A stretch of 18,901 nucleotides of DNA from Actinomyces sp. (GTDB taxonomy: Bacteria > Actinomycetota > Actinomycetes > Actinomycetales > Actinomycetaceae): the NCBI GenBank assembly GCA_012837655.1, contig DUQT01000064.1, forward strand, positions 1-18,901, given 5' to 3'. The translations under genes and the position numbers were made by a program. The notes under the pieces are model-generated. The model saw nothing but the letters and a program-made list of their open reading frames with translations, was not told the DNA's origin and did not search any database. The stretch's first letter is position 1. Each line of letters begins with the position of its first letter. Below, in pieces: positions 1 to 6,631 of the stretch.

Positions 1-839
1 GCTCCCTTGTGAGCAACCGCAGCCTGACCCCTCGGATCATGCGAGAAAATGCTCACGCCAAAGCTTGGTGCCTCAGAGAGTTTCACCGAACGCGGTATAT
101 AAGACTCTAGAACAGTATCCGGGAAATACTTCTTGATCTCGGATGCGACCTCGGCACTCAGATTCGTACGACGGTCAAACATCGTCAGCAAGATCGCACC
201 AATAGAGAGGTCCGGATTCAAATAGTCACGGATCTTCTCAATAGTGTGGATAAGCATTGACAGGCCTTCGAGCGCGTAATACTCAGCCTGAATGGGTACG
301 AGGACCTCATTCGCCGCAACAAACGCATTCAGCGTCAGCAAGCCAAGGCTCGGCGGGCAATCAATCAAAATAACGTCAACATTTCGGTGAACAGACATGT
401 AATCCTTCACCGCACGGCGCAAAACAAATTCCCTCTGCGTCAACGACGACAGCTCGAGCTCAGCGCCAGACAGGTCGATCGTGGCGGGGCAGACCTGAAG
501 GGTTTCGACCTCAGGGCAAGGCTGCAGACACTCGGCAAGTGAAAGATTTCCACTCAAGACGTCGTAAGTGGAAGGCGTTCCCTGGGTGTGCTCAATCCCA
601 AGCGCTGTGGAAGCATTGCCCTGCGGATCGGAATCAATAACCATAACCGACAGGCCCGCTTGAGCCAGGGCAACTGACAGGTTGACAGTCGAAGTTGTCT
701 TACCAACGCCACCCTTTTGGTTAGCTACTGCAACCACCAGTGGGTGCGGTGGCTTAGGAAATTTGGCATTCTCAAGCCTTGCTCGCTCTTGCGCTGCGCG
801 AGCTAGCTCATCAGCTAGAGGGGTCGAACCTGTAGACAC
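1..839 (-). CDS. parA: ParA/Soj chromosome-partitioning ATPase (3' truncated by window edge)
   Basis: Deviant-Walker ParA ATPase that, with ParB bound at parS, segregates newly replicated origins; it acts on the nucleoid. My reverse-strand reading gives an N-terminus MSTGSTPLADELARAA, then the deviant Walker A motif NQKGGVGKTTSTVNL around residues 40-54, then VIDSDPQGNAST, and later VILIDCPPSLGLLTLNA, which is the Walker B region. The IQAEYYALEGLS and MFDRRTNLS blocks are also ParA-typical. I chose the GTG at 839 because AAAGGAG (845-851) lies 5 nt upstream; an adjacent GTG at 842 would leave only 2 nt. About 279 codons are present and the C-terminus is outside the window. It lies 97 nt downstream of rsmG on the same strand. 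No parS-like TTTCACGTGAAA palindrome was seen in the window. Confidence 0.95.
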   Translation of the reverse strand, partial: MSTGSTPLADELARAAQERARLENAKFPKPPHPLVVAVANQKGGVGKTTSTVNLSVALAQAGLSVMVIDSDPQGNASTALGIEHTQGTPSTYDVLSGNLSLAECLQPCPEVETLQVCPATIDLSGAELELSSLTQREFVLRRAVKDYMSVHRNVDVILIDCPPSLGLLTLNAFVAANEVLVPIQAEYYALEGLSMLIHTIEKIRDYLNPDLSIGAILLTMFDRRTNLSAEVASEIKKYFPDTVLESYIPRSVKLSEAPSFGVSIFSHDPRGQAAVAHKG

Positions 840-908
840 CACGACTCCTTTCAACTCCAACCAGTCTAGTAGGTGACTAGGACACCCCACCCGTTGGCTT
901 GCCGCAAT

Positions 909-917
909 TGTGGACAA
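909..917 (-). promoter_or_regulatory. Isolated DnaA box TTGTCCACA between rsmG and parA
   Basis: The plus strand reads TGTGGACAA, whose complement TTGTCCACA matches the DnaA box consensus used in high-GC actinobacteria. It sits in the 97-nt gap upstream of parA. A single 9-mer can arise by chance, so a role in parA control or titration is only a suggestion. Confidence 0.4.
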
Positions 918-936
918 GCAATAAAGACGGGGTTGG

Positions 937-1605
937 TTAACGCTTCTTCCGTAGCTCAACTACGCGGGTAGATTCATCTTCCATTACGGATGGAACTTCG
1001 TGAACCTTAACCCAATCAACCTGTAGCTTCTTAAAGGCCGGCCTCGCGGCCTTCACCTCGTCGGCCGCCTTGCGTCCCTTCAGAGCCAGCATGGAACCAC
1101 CTGGCAAAACTAACGGCATTGTCAACCGTGTCAACTTCTTTAGGTTGGCAACAGCGCGAGAAGTGACAATATCGGACTGCCCCAGACCGTGAAGTTCCTC
1201 AGCGCGATCGTTGTGAATAGTGACGTTGTCAATCCCGATCTCATCGACCACGTCGGCAAGCCACTCACAGCGTCGCTGCATCGGCTCAACCAGGTGCACA
1301 TCCAGGTCAGGACGCGAAATCGCAATTACAAGCCCCGGAAATCCGGCTCCAGATCCGATGTCCATGACCTGTACATTTTCCGGAATAAAGCCTAAAACTG
1401 CAGCGGAGTTTACGAGGTGCCGCGACCACAACCGTGGTAGTTCCCGCGGTCCGATCAAACCGCGTAGCTCACCTTCATCAATAAGCATCTGAGCAAAATG
1501 ATTAATCCGAGAAAACTCTTGCCCAAAGAGTTCACGAACAGCCTCGGTGGGCTCCTCAACTACAGAGTCACCATCCGAGGCTACTTCAAAAGACTGCTCA
1601 GTGAT
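937..1605 (-). CDS. rsmG: 16S rRNA (guanine527-N7)-methyltransferase RsmG/GidB, probable non-canonical start
   Basis: SAM-dependent methyltransferase that modifies G527 of 16S rRNA; loss in many bacteria gives low-level streptomycin resistance. The SAM-binding motif VMDIGSGAGFPGLVIAI is clear, followed by the acidic HLVEPMQRRCEWL strand. The first canonical start is the ATG at 1488 (183 aa), but it has no Shine-Dalgarno, and the reading frame stays open upstream to 1614. That upstream stretch encodes AVRELFGQEFSRINHFAQ, matching the N-terminal helix of actinobacterial RsmG before the conserved GPRELPRLWSRHLVN. No in-frame ATG, GTG, TTG or CTG exists between 1489 and 1614. I therefore propose an ATC at 1603-1605, with AAGG 7 nt upstream overlapping the jag stop, giving 222 aa. 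If that is wrong, use 937-1488. The stop is TAA at 937. Confidence 0.88.
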   Translation of the reverse strand: MTEQSFEVASDGDSVVEEPTEAVRELFGQEFSRINHFAQMLIDEGELRGLIGPRELPRLWSRHLVNSAAVLGFIPENVQVMDIGSGAGFPGLVIAISRPDLDVHLVEPMQRRCEWLADVVDEIGIDNVTIHNDRAEELHGLGQSDIVTSRAVANLKKLTRLTMPLVLPGGSMLALKGRKAADEVKAARPAFKKLQVDWVKVHEVPSVMEDESTRVVELRKKR

Positions 1606-1614
1606 TGTTTTGCC

Positions 1615-2148
1615 TTACTCGTCCGAGTCCTCAGCCTCGTCCTCGTCGCTGGAATCGGGGAGGATCACGACGCAACGGTTCGGCTCGACGCCTTCGGATT
1701 CGGAAATGAGGCCCTCGGCGGCAGCGACGTCGTGGCAGACCTTGCGCTCGAACGGGTTCATCGGTTCAAGCATGACGGGCTCGCCGGTGGTGCGAACGCG
1801 CGTGATGGCCTCTTCTGCGATGGCGGTTAGTTCGCGGCGACGATCCGCACGAAAACCAGCGATATCAAGCATTAGACGCGAACGCTCACCGGTCTCGTTC
1901 TGGACAGCCAGGCGCGTCAGCTCCTGCAACGCGTCCAGCGTCTTACCATCCTCACCAACGAGGCGTTCCAGGCGCGCAGACGCGTCCTCCGAACCGATTT
2001 CCACGAGGGCGCGGTCGTTCTCAACATCTAGCTCAATGTCGCCATCGAGGTCGGCAATGTCGAGGAGTTCCTCCAGGTAGTCAGCTGCAATATCGCCCTC
2101 TTCAACTAGCTGGGCGATGCGCTCCTTGTTAGGCGAATCTTTAGACAT
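1615..2148 (-). CDS. khpB: KhpB/Jag-type RNA-binding protein (KH + R3H)
   Basis: Cytoplasmic single-stranded RNA-binding protein of the Jag/KhpB/SpoIIIJ-associated family, 177 aa. A KH-II-like domain spans roughly residues 35-105, including the ERLVGEDGKTLDALQ turn, which is the GxxG-like loop with GEDG in its place. The R3H domain follows: FRADRRRELTAIAEEA, then MNPFERKVCHD and the highly conserved SEGVEPNRCVVILP block. The extended N-terminal Jag_N domain found in Firmicutes is absent, as is usual in actinobacteria, and the C-terminus is an acidic tail. The ATG at 2148 is preceded by GGAAAG with about 7 nt spacing. It lies 33 nt after yidC and 9 nt before the proposed rsmG start, so it is cotranscribed and possibly translationally coupled. 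Confidence 0.93.
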   Translation of the reverse strand: MSKDSPNKERIAQLVEEGDIAADYLEELLDIADLDGDIELDVENDRALVEIGSEDASARLERLVGEDGKTLDALQELTRLAVQNETGERSRLMLDIAGFRADRRRELTAIAEEAITRVRTTGEPVMLEPMNPFERKVCHDVAAAEGLISESEGVEPNRCVVILPDSSDEDEAEDSDE

Positions 2149-2181
2149 AACAACACTTTCCGGATAGATAAAGGTGGGAGA

Positions 2182-3534
2182 CTACTGCTTTTTCTTGCGG
2201 TCTCGTTTGTCCTTGTCTTCCTTCTTCTTTCGTGCCGCTTCACGGCGCTGTGCGCGACGCTCCTCGCGGCGACGTTCAAGTTCTTCAGGGGACAGTTCGT
2301 TCTTACGTGCAGCGATCTGGCGTTCGCGCTCTTCACGGCGACGGATGGCCGCGTCGCGAGCCTGACGTTCACGCTTAGTTAGGCGCTTAGGTTGTACGCG
2401 CTCGTTGCTTTCAGTTGCCTGGCGGCGAGACTTGTCAAACTTCTTAGTCCAACGCTCATCGGGCAGCCCATCCCACTCGCTGTAAGCCAACTCGCGGTAG
2501 GCGGCAAGCTGCTGCTCAGGCGTAACCTCAGCAGGGAACTTCGTGGGCACCTTCTGCTTGGAAGCGCGCTTCTTCACGGTCTTCAGCGTTGACTTGATGA
2601 GGTCCTCACGAGCCTGCGCATCGTCCTCATCAATATTCTTCATGGACGCATCATGTTCTTCGAAAACGGGACGTGCCCACTCGATGTAATCACCGCGGCG
2701 CTTGTTCATTAGCTTCTGGTAGGCGTCAGAACCCGGGGTGGGCATCTGCGCGATAGTCCAAAACTGCTGACCCATCGTCCACAGGTTCGTGGTGAACCAG
2801 TAGATCAAAACACCGGTTTGGAAGAAGAAACCAGAAAAACCGATGATCAGCGGCATCGTGTACATCATCATCTGCTGGCTGCGCATCATCGGGTTTGACG
2901 GATCCTTCGCGGATTCCGGCATGTTCTTCATGGTCAGCTGACGCATGGTGATGAACTGTGTGATCACCATGGCAACGATCATGACAACGATAATGATCTT
3001 TGCCTGCAGGTCCGGCGCGGTCGGGAAAGACGCGGAAAGCGGTGCGCCAAAGAGGGTTGATCCCTCAATTTCAGCTGCCTTCGAAGCAGTTAGGGGACCG
3101 AGCGATTTATAGTTGTACGTGCCCGCGGCAATCTGGCTGGTTGATGCCAGCACACGGAACAGCGCAAAGAAGATCGGCATCTGTGCCAGGATCGGCAAAC
3201 ATGACGAATAGGGCGATGTCCCGTGTTCCTTGTACAGGGCCATCATTTCTTCGCTCATCTTCTGACGCGAAGCAGGATCCTTCTTGCCCTTGTACTTGTC
3301 CTGAATCTTCTTCATTTCAGGCTGAATCGCTTGCATTCCGCGCGACGCCTTAATCTGTTTGAAGAACAGCGGGAAGATCAGAATACGGACGATAATCGTT
3401 AGTCCAATGATCGAGAGCACCCAAGCGGGACCCGATCCGTCATCCATACCAAGGAAGACGAACACGTCGTGTAGACGCACCATCACCCAGGCTGTTGCCA
3501 CCTTGAAGGGGTACAGAAGTTTGTCAAACCACAC
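2182..3534 (-). CDS. yidC: Membrane protein insertase YidC/Oxa1
   Basis: Inserts and folds inner-membrane proteins, with or without SecYEG. The start is GTG at 3534 (450 aa), with AAGGAG 7 nt upstream. It begins VWFDKLLYPFKVATAWVM as expected; an ATG at 3570 would overlap yidD and add unconserved residues. The first core TM (about 38-58) carries Arg50, the conserved positive charge of the hydrophilic groove. Next are the coiled cytoplasmic hairpin QPEMKKIQDKYKGKKD, then CLPILAQMPIFFALFRVL, further TMs near 178-197 and 228-260, and QTGVLIYWFTTNLWTMGQQ. There is no large periplasmic domain, as in Gram-positive bacteria. From about residue 275 a roughly 175-residue charged tail ends in a dense Arg/Lys/Glu helix, presumably a ribosome-docking element. 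The gene lies 11 nt downstream of yidD. Confidence 0.96.
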   Translation of the reverse strand: MWFDKLLYPFKVATAWVMVRLHDVFVFLGMDDGSGPAWVLSIIGLTIIVRILIFPLFFKQIKASRGMQAIQPEMKKIQDKYKGKKDPASRQKMSEEMMALYKEHGTSPYSSCLPILAQMPIFFALFRVLASTSQIAAGTYNYKSLGPLTASKAAEIEGSTLFGAPLSASFPTAPDLQAKIIIVVMIVAMVITQFITMRQLTMKNMPESAKDPSNPMMRSQQMMMYTMPLIIGFSGFFFQTGVLIYWFTTNLWTMGQQFWTIAQMPTPGSDAYQKLMNKRRGDYIEWARPVFEEHDASMKNIDEDDAQAREDLIKSTLKTVKKRASKQKVPTKFPAEVTPEQQLAAYRELAYSEWDGLPDERWTKKFDKSRRQATESNERVQPKRLTKRERQARDAAIRRREERERQIAARKNELSPEELERRREERRAQRREAARKKKEDKDKRDRKKKQ

Positions 3535-3545
3535 GGGTAGACTCC

Positions 3546-3836
3546 TTAATCGCTTGTGGTCTCTTCCCACTCGTCGTCAGTTGGCCGCACGTACGGCTCT
3601 GGCTTCCACTGTCCTTTTTCGGGGACGTGGTCCACACCTCCGCGTGACCACGGGTTGCATCTCAAGAACCGCCAGATTCCCAAGATCAATCCTTTCACAG
3701 GTCCGTGAACCTCGAGTGCTCTAACCGTGTAGGCCGAACACGACGGGTAATACCTGCAAGTTGGGGGCAATCCTGGTGAAATGAACCGCTGATAGAAGCG
3801 TACAGGTGCAATCAGAATCCGCGAAATGACGTTCAT
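3546..3836 (-). CDS. yidD: YidD membrane-insertion efficiency factor
   Basis: Small membrane-associated protein (96 aa) that improves YidC-dependent insertion. The family signature is intact: RFYQRFISPGLPPTCRYYPSCSAY, with Cys27, Cys33 and later Cys60 in FLRCNPWSRGGVDHVP. The N-terminal 20 residues form the amphipathic helix typical of the family. The ATG at 3836 directly follows the rnpA TAA (zero-nucleotide gap), so translation is likely coupled. yidC starts 11 nt after its stop. The C-terminus is slightly extended and acidic. Confidence 0.95.
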   Translation of the reverse strand: MNVISRILIAPVRFYQRFISPGLPPTCRYYPSCSAYTVRALEVHGPVKGLILGIWRFLRCNPWSRGGVDHVPEKGQWKPEPYVRPTDDEWEETTSD

Positions 3837-4187
3837 TTATCGCACCTTTTTCAAAACTCTATTGATGCCATTTTCCAGTGCGTCAGCCAGTTGCGCATAC
3901 GTCGCGCCTTTTGATCCAGGTAATACCCGGATTACGAGGACGCAGCTGGGTGGCAGTTGTTCGACATACTCGCGCATCAGGTGACGAAGCTGTCGTTTGA
4001 TGCGGTTTCTGTCGGTTGCCCGAGAGAATACCTTCTTAGGCACGACGAAACCGACGAGGCGATCTGTTTCAGAAACCTCGCCGGTTAGGGCGTGAACTAC
4101 TAACTTCGAGTTTCCCGCGTGTGATCCGTAGCGAAAAGCCTTACGAAAAAGTTCCGGGTCTCTTAAGCGGTTCTCGGGCGATAACAC
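3837..4187 (-). CDS. rnpA: Ribonuclease P protein component
   Basis: Protein subunit of RNase P, which binds the catalytic RNA and the 5' leader of pre-tRNAs; 116 aa, normal length. The RNR signature is present as ATDRNRIKRQLRHLMRE (RNR at about 60-62), preceded by VGFVVPKKVFSRA. The start is GTG at 4187, immediately after the rpmH TGA, which makes rpmH-rnpA coupling likely. Its stop touches the yidD ATG. Conserved operon: rpmH-rnpA-yidD-yidC. Confidence 0.95.
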   Translation of the reverse strand: MLSPENRLRDPELFRKAFRYGSHAGNSKLVVHALTGEVSETDRLVGFVVPKKVFSRATDRNRIKRQLRHLMREYVEQLPPSCVLVIRVLPGSKGATYAQLADALENGINRVLKKVR

Positions 4188-4325
4188 TCAGGCAGAGAGC
4201 TTTTTGCGTCCCTTGCGGCGGCGGTTCGCAATGATCTGACGGCCGGCACGGGTGCGCATACGCAGACGGAAGCCGTGCTTCCTGGAGCGACGGCGGTTAT
4301 TCGGCTGAAAAGTACGCTTAGGCAC
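4188..4325 (-). CDS. rpmH: 50S ribosomal protein L34
   Basis: A 45-codon gene on the reverse strand. The translation starts MPKRTFQPNNRRRSRKHGF and continues RLRMRTRAGRQIIANRRR before a basic KKLSA end, a textbook L34 of normal size. The start codon is GTG at 4325, with GAGGAG 7 nt upstream on the transcript. That Shine-Dalgarno lies in the 3' arm of a 7-bp hairpin (4332-4349), a possible translational switch. The TGA stop abuts the rnpA GTG. First gene of the leftward operon. Confidence 0.97.
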   Translation of the reverse strand: MPKRTFQPNNRRRSRKHGFRLRMRTRAGRQIIANRRRKGRKKLSA

Positions 4326-4331
4326 GATGGT

Positions 4332-4349
4332 CTCCTCGGGCTCGAGGAG
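4332..4349 (-). promoter_or_regulatory. Leader hairpin sequestering the rpmH ribosome-binding site
   Basis: Transcript-sense sequence CTCCTCG-AGCC-CGAGGAG: seven perfect base pairs and a 4-nt loop. The 3' arm contains the GAGGAG Shine-Dalgarno of rpmH. An overlapping alternative hairpin, GGCTC-CTC-GAGCC (4338-4350), would free that arm, so two mutually exclusive folds are possible. Regulation is inferred, not shown. Confidence 0.5.
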
Positions 4350-4388
4350 CCGTTCGGCCCCTCTCACTTAATCTTCCATTTCCTCGGG

Positions 4389-4418
4389 TATTAACCGAGC
4401 ACAAAAAGTGCACGTCAA
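4389..4418 (-). promoter_or_regulatory. Candidate rpmH promoter P2 (proximal)
   Basis: On the minus strand, -35 TTGACG (4413-4418) is separated by 18 nt from -10 TTAATA (4389-4394). The -35 is embedded in a direct repeat, AAGTGCAC GTC AAGTGCAC (4406-4424), and the -10 in a small inverted repeat CTCGG/CCGAG (4383-4399), which could bind a regulator. Confidence 0.4.
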
Positions 4419-4438
4419 GTGCACATACACAACGCTTA

Positions 4439-4467
4439 AGCCTATGGGTTTGTATTTCCTGCGTCAA
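4439..4467 (-). promoter_or_regulatory. Candidate rpmH promoter P1 (distal)
   Basis: On the minus strand, -35 TTGACG (4462-4467), a 17-nt spacer and -10 TAGGCT (4439-4444). An 8-bp inverted repeat TTTCCTGC/GCAGGAAA (4455-4462 and 4471-4478) brackets the -35 and may be an operator. Spacing is ideal but the -10 match is only moderate. Confidence 0.4.
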
Positions 4468-4508
4468 CGTGCAGGAAAACGACATTCGCCACATTCTCTG
4501 TACACACA

Positions 4509-4665
4509 TGTGGAAAACCCTGGGGAAAACTACACCCTTGTATCTGTGTAAAACTTGTAATTCACAATTTCCTATAACGCGAGTTATCCCTTGAGAGATC
4601 AAATAACTACATTAATGTGATTCAAAAAATTGTTATCCACAGAGTTTTCCCCAGTGTGGGGATAA
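4509..4665. promoter_or_regulatory. dnaA upstream region: DnaA boxes
   Basis: The 426-nt rpmH-dnaA gap (4326-4751) holds divergent promoters and DnaA-box-like sites. There is one perfect TTATCCACA at 4633-4641. Weaker sites are TGTGGAAAA at 4509-4517 and TGGGGATAA (complement TTATCCCCA) at 4657-4665. The stretch is AT-richer than the flanking genes. It could serve dnaA autoregulation and/or be one half of a bipartite origin with the dnaA-dnaN cluster. Confidence 0.6.
4591..4618 (+). promoter_or_regulatory. Candidate dnaA promoter
   Basis: TTGAGA (4591-4596), 16-nt spacer, TAATGT (4613-4618). The perfect DnaA box at 4633-4641 would lie just downstream of the predicted transcription start, fitting DnaA autorepression. 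The match is modest; other promoters in this AT-rich gap are possible. Confidence 0.35.
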
Positions 4666-4751
4666 CTTCCCCAAATCGGTGTAAAAGTGACACACTAGGG
4701 AGCATTGCACGTATTCTTCGTGTGAAAAGTCACGACTTTTTAGGAGTCTAG

Positions 4752-6233
4752 GTGGACGGAAAGAAACTCAGTAACGCTTGGGAAGCCGCAATCTCCGAGC
4801 TTTTAGAGGAAGACGACATTGGCCCTTCCGTGAAAGCGTTCCTGTCCACAACTCGCCCGCTGGGTGATCTGGAGGGAACCATCCTGGTTGCCGTTCCCAA
4901 CGATTTCACCAAGAACTTCATCGAAAAGAACGCTCACGACATGATCTGCGAAGCCCTGTCGGAGCACATCGGTAAAGAAGTCCGCATCGCGATTACCGTC
5001 AATCCGGACCTAGAAACCGAGATCGAATCAGAAGAAGACGACTCAGCCCCGTCCTCGTCAATGGATTCATCCCCGAGGGCGATGATGGGTGACGCGGATA
5101 CGGAAGAAGGCGCTGATTCTGCCGAGCGCGCTACTGACGCGGGCACGAAAACCGGTGAATCTAAGAAGCCGACAACCGGGCCGATTGATCTTTCCGGTTC
5201 GCGTTTGAATCCGAAATACACGTTTGACACGTTTGTGATTGGTTCTTCGAACCGGTTTGCGAACGCGGCTGCGACTGCGGTGGGTGAACTTCCGGCAAAG
5301 GCATACAACCCGCTGTTTATTTACGGAGGTTCCGGGCTCGGTAAGACGCACCTGCTGCACGCAATTGGTAACTATGCACTGTCGCTGTACCCGCATTTGA
5401 AGGTGAAGTATGTGAGCTCGGAGGAGTTCACGAATGATTTCATTAACTCGATTCGCGATGACCGCGCAGAACAGTTTCAGCGTCGATACCGCCAGGTCGA
5501 CATCCTCCTGATTGATGACATTCAGTTCATTCAGGGCAAAGAACAGACTGTCGAGGAGTTTTTCCACACCTTCAACACGCTTTACAACGCAAACAAGCAG
5601 GTTGTGATTACTTCTGATGTTCCACCCAAGCAGCTGGAAGGGCTTGGGGACCGGATGCGGTCGCGGTTCGAAATGGGTCTACTGACAGATATTCAGCCGC
5701 CGGACTTGGAAACACGTATTGCGATTTTGCGCAAAAAGGCGATAGGTGAGGACCTGGACGTCGACGATGACGTTTTGGAGTTCATTGCTTCGCGTATTTC
5801 TTCAAATATTCGCGAACTTGAAGGATCGCTGATCCGTGTAACGGCCTACGCGCATCTAACGCACCAAAAGATTGACCGATCTTTGGCTGAGATGGTACTG
5901 AAAGATGTGCTTTCGGACCCCGACGACACCGAGATCACCGTCGCGCTAATCATGGGCCAGGTTTCGGATTACTTCAATGTGTCGATCGACCAAATGTGCT
6001 CTGCGGACAGGTCGCGCCTGATCGTTGATGCGCGCCAGATTGCAATGTATCTGTGCCGTGAACTAACCGACTTGTCGCTGCCGAAGATCGGACAGGCGTT
6101 TGGCGGGCGTGATCACACCACGGTTATGCACGCGAACAAGAAGATCTCAGAGCAGATGACAATGAAACGGGAAGTTTACAATCAAGTCACCGAATTGATA
6201 TCTCGGATCAAGGCGCAAGCACGCCGAAATTAG
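4752..6233 (+). CDS. dnaA: Chromosomal replication initiator protein DnaA
   Basis: Binds DnaA boxes, melts oriC and helps load the replicative helicase; 493 aa. Domain I is about 1-85. Domain II (about 86-150) is an acidic, Ser/Glu-rich linker. The AAA+ domain III has Walker A GGSGLGKTHLL (192-202), Walker B ILLIDDIQF (251-259) and the box VII arginine region GDRMRSRF (299-306). Domain IV carries the DnaA-box-binding helix-turn-helix, CRELTDLSLPKIGQAF then GGRDHTTVMHA (435-461). The start is GTG at 4752, with AGGAG 5 nt upstream. It is divergent from rpmH, with DnaA boxes on both sides of the gene. Confidence 0.98.
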   Translation: MDGKKLSNAWEAAISELLEEDDIGPSVKAFLSTTRPLGDLEGTILVAVPNDFTKNFIEKNAHDMICEALSEHIGKEVRIAITVNPDLETEIESEEDDSAPSSSMDSSPRAMMGDADTEEGADSAERATDAGTKTGESKKPTTGPIDLSGSRLNPKYTFDTFVIGSSNRFANAAATAVGELPAKAYNPLFIYGGSGLGKTHLLHAIGNYALSLYPHLKVKYVSSEEFTNDFINSIRDDRAEQFQRRYRQVDILLIDDIQFIQGKEQTVEEFFHTFNTLYNANKQVVITSDVPPKQLEGLGDRMRSRFEMGLLTDIQPPDLETRIAILRKKAIGEDLDVDDDVLEFIASRISSNIRELEGSLIRVTAYAHLTHQKIDRSLAEMVLKDVLSDPDDTEITVALIMGQVSDYFNVSIDQMCSADRSRLIVDARQIAMYLCRELTDLSLPKIGQAFGGRDHTTVMHANKKISEQMTMKREVYNQVTELISRIKAQARRN

Positions 6234-6631
6234 CGTGTTTCCACAGGAAAGCTGTGGATGAGTGTGGATAACTAGCGAATTTTAAGGGTTTTGACACTTG
6301 CGAGTTGTGGATACTTGTAGTGCTGTTTTCCTGAAGTTAACAGAGCCATTCGGGTATCCACATACTTATTCAAGGTCTACTAACAATTGGATTCGTTGAT
6401 ATACCAAGGCAAAACCCTGTTATCCACAGTGTTCACAGGCCCTATGACTACTGCTGAATTTATAAATTACAATTCTTATGTCCGCGCACAGTGGATAAAA
6501 GCCAGTGGATTCAAACTTGCTCGGCGTGGCTCCTTGCAAGATCAGGATCTTTGGTCAATCGATGTGCTTGACGGGTATAAATAACGTAAAGTGAAACAGC
6601 TACTACTGATCAAATGAGAGTGAGGCGGACT
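6234..6631. other. Probable oriC (dnaA-dnaN intergenic region)
   Basis: The 398-nt gap has a dense DnaA-box cluster. Perfect boxes are at 6263-6271 (complement) and 6420-6428 (TTATCCACA). One-mismatch boxes are at 6253-6261 (TGTGGATGA), 6306-6314 (TGTGGATAC), 6354-6362 (GTATCCACA) and 6490-6498 (AGTGGATAA). Weaker sites are at 6238-6245 (TTTCCACA) and 6430-6437 (TGTTCACA). This placement is the usual actinobacterial oriC. A 65-codon open frame across it (6387-6584) is best explained as chance: it needs a TTG start and overlaps the boxes. Confidence 0.85.
6456..6479. other. AT-rich candidate DNA-unwinding element in oriC
   Basis: A 24-nt stretch with only three G/C bases, containing the perfect 12-bp palindrome AATTTATAAATT (6457-6468). 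It lies between the perfect box at 6420 and the AGTGGATAA box at 6490. Position and composition suit an unwinding element, though this is inferred. Confidence 0.5.

Noticed and set aside
4318..4602. 94-codon minus-strand frame upstream of rpmH
   Set aside because: Overlaps the rpmH start, promoters and DnaA boxes; composition is not protein-like.
4934..5567. Long minus-strand frames inside dnaA
   Set aside because: Shadow frames opposite a clearly conserved gene; no domain and no ribosome-binding site.
6387..6584. 65-codon plus-strand open frame in the dnaA-dnaN gap
   Set aside because: It needs a TTG start without a good ribosome-binding site and overlaps several DnaA boxes and the AT-rich element; no recognisable domain.
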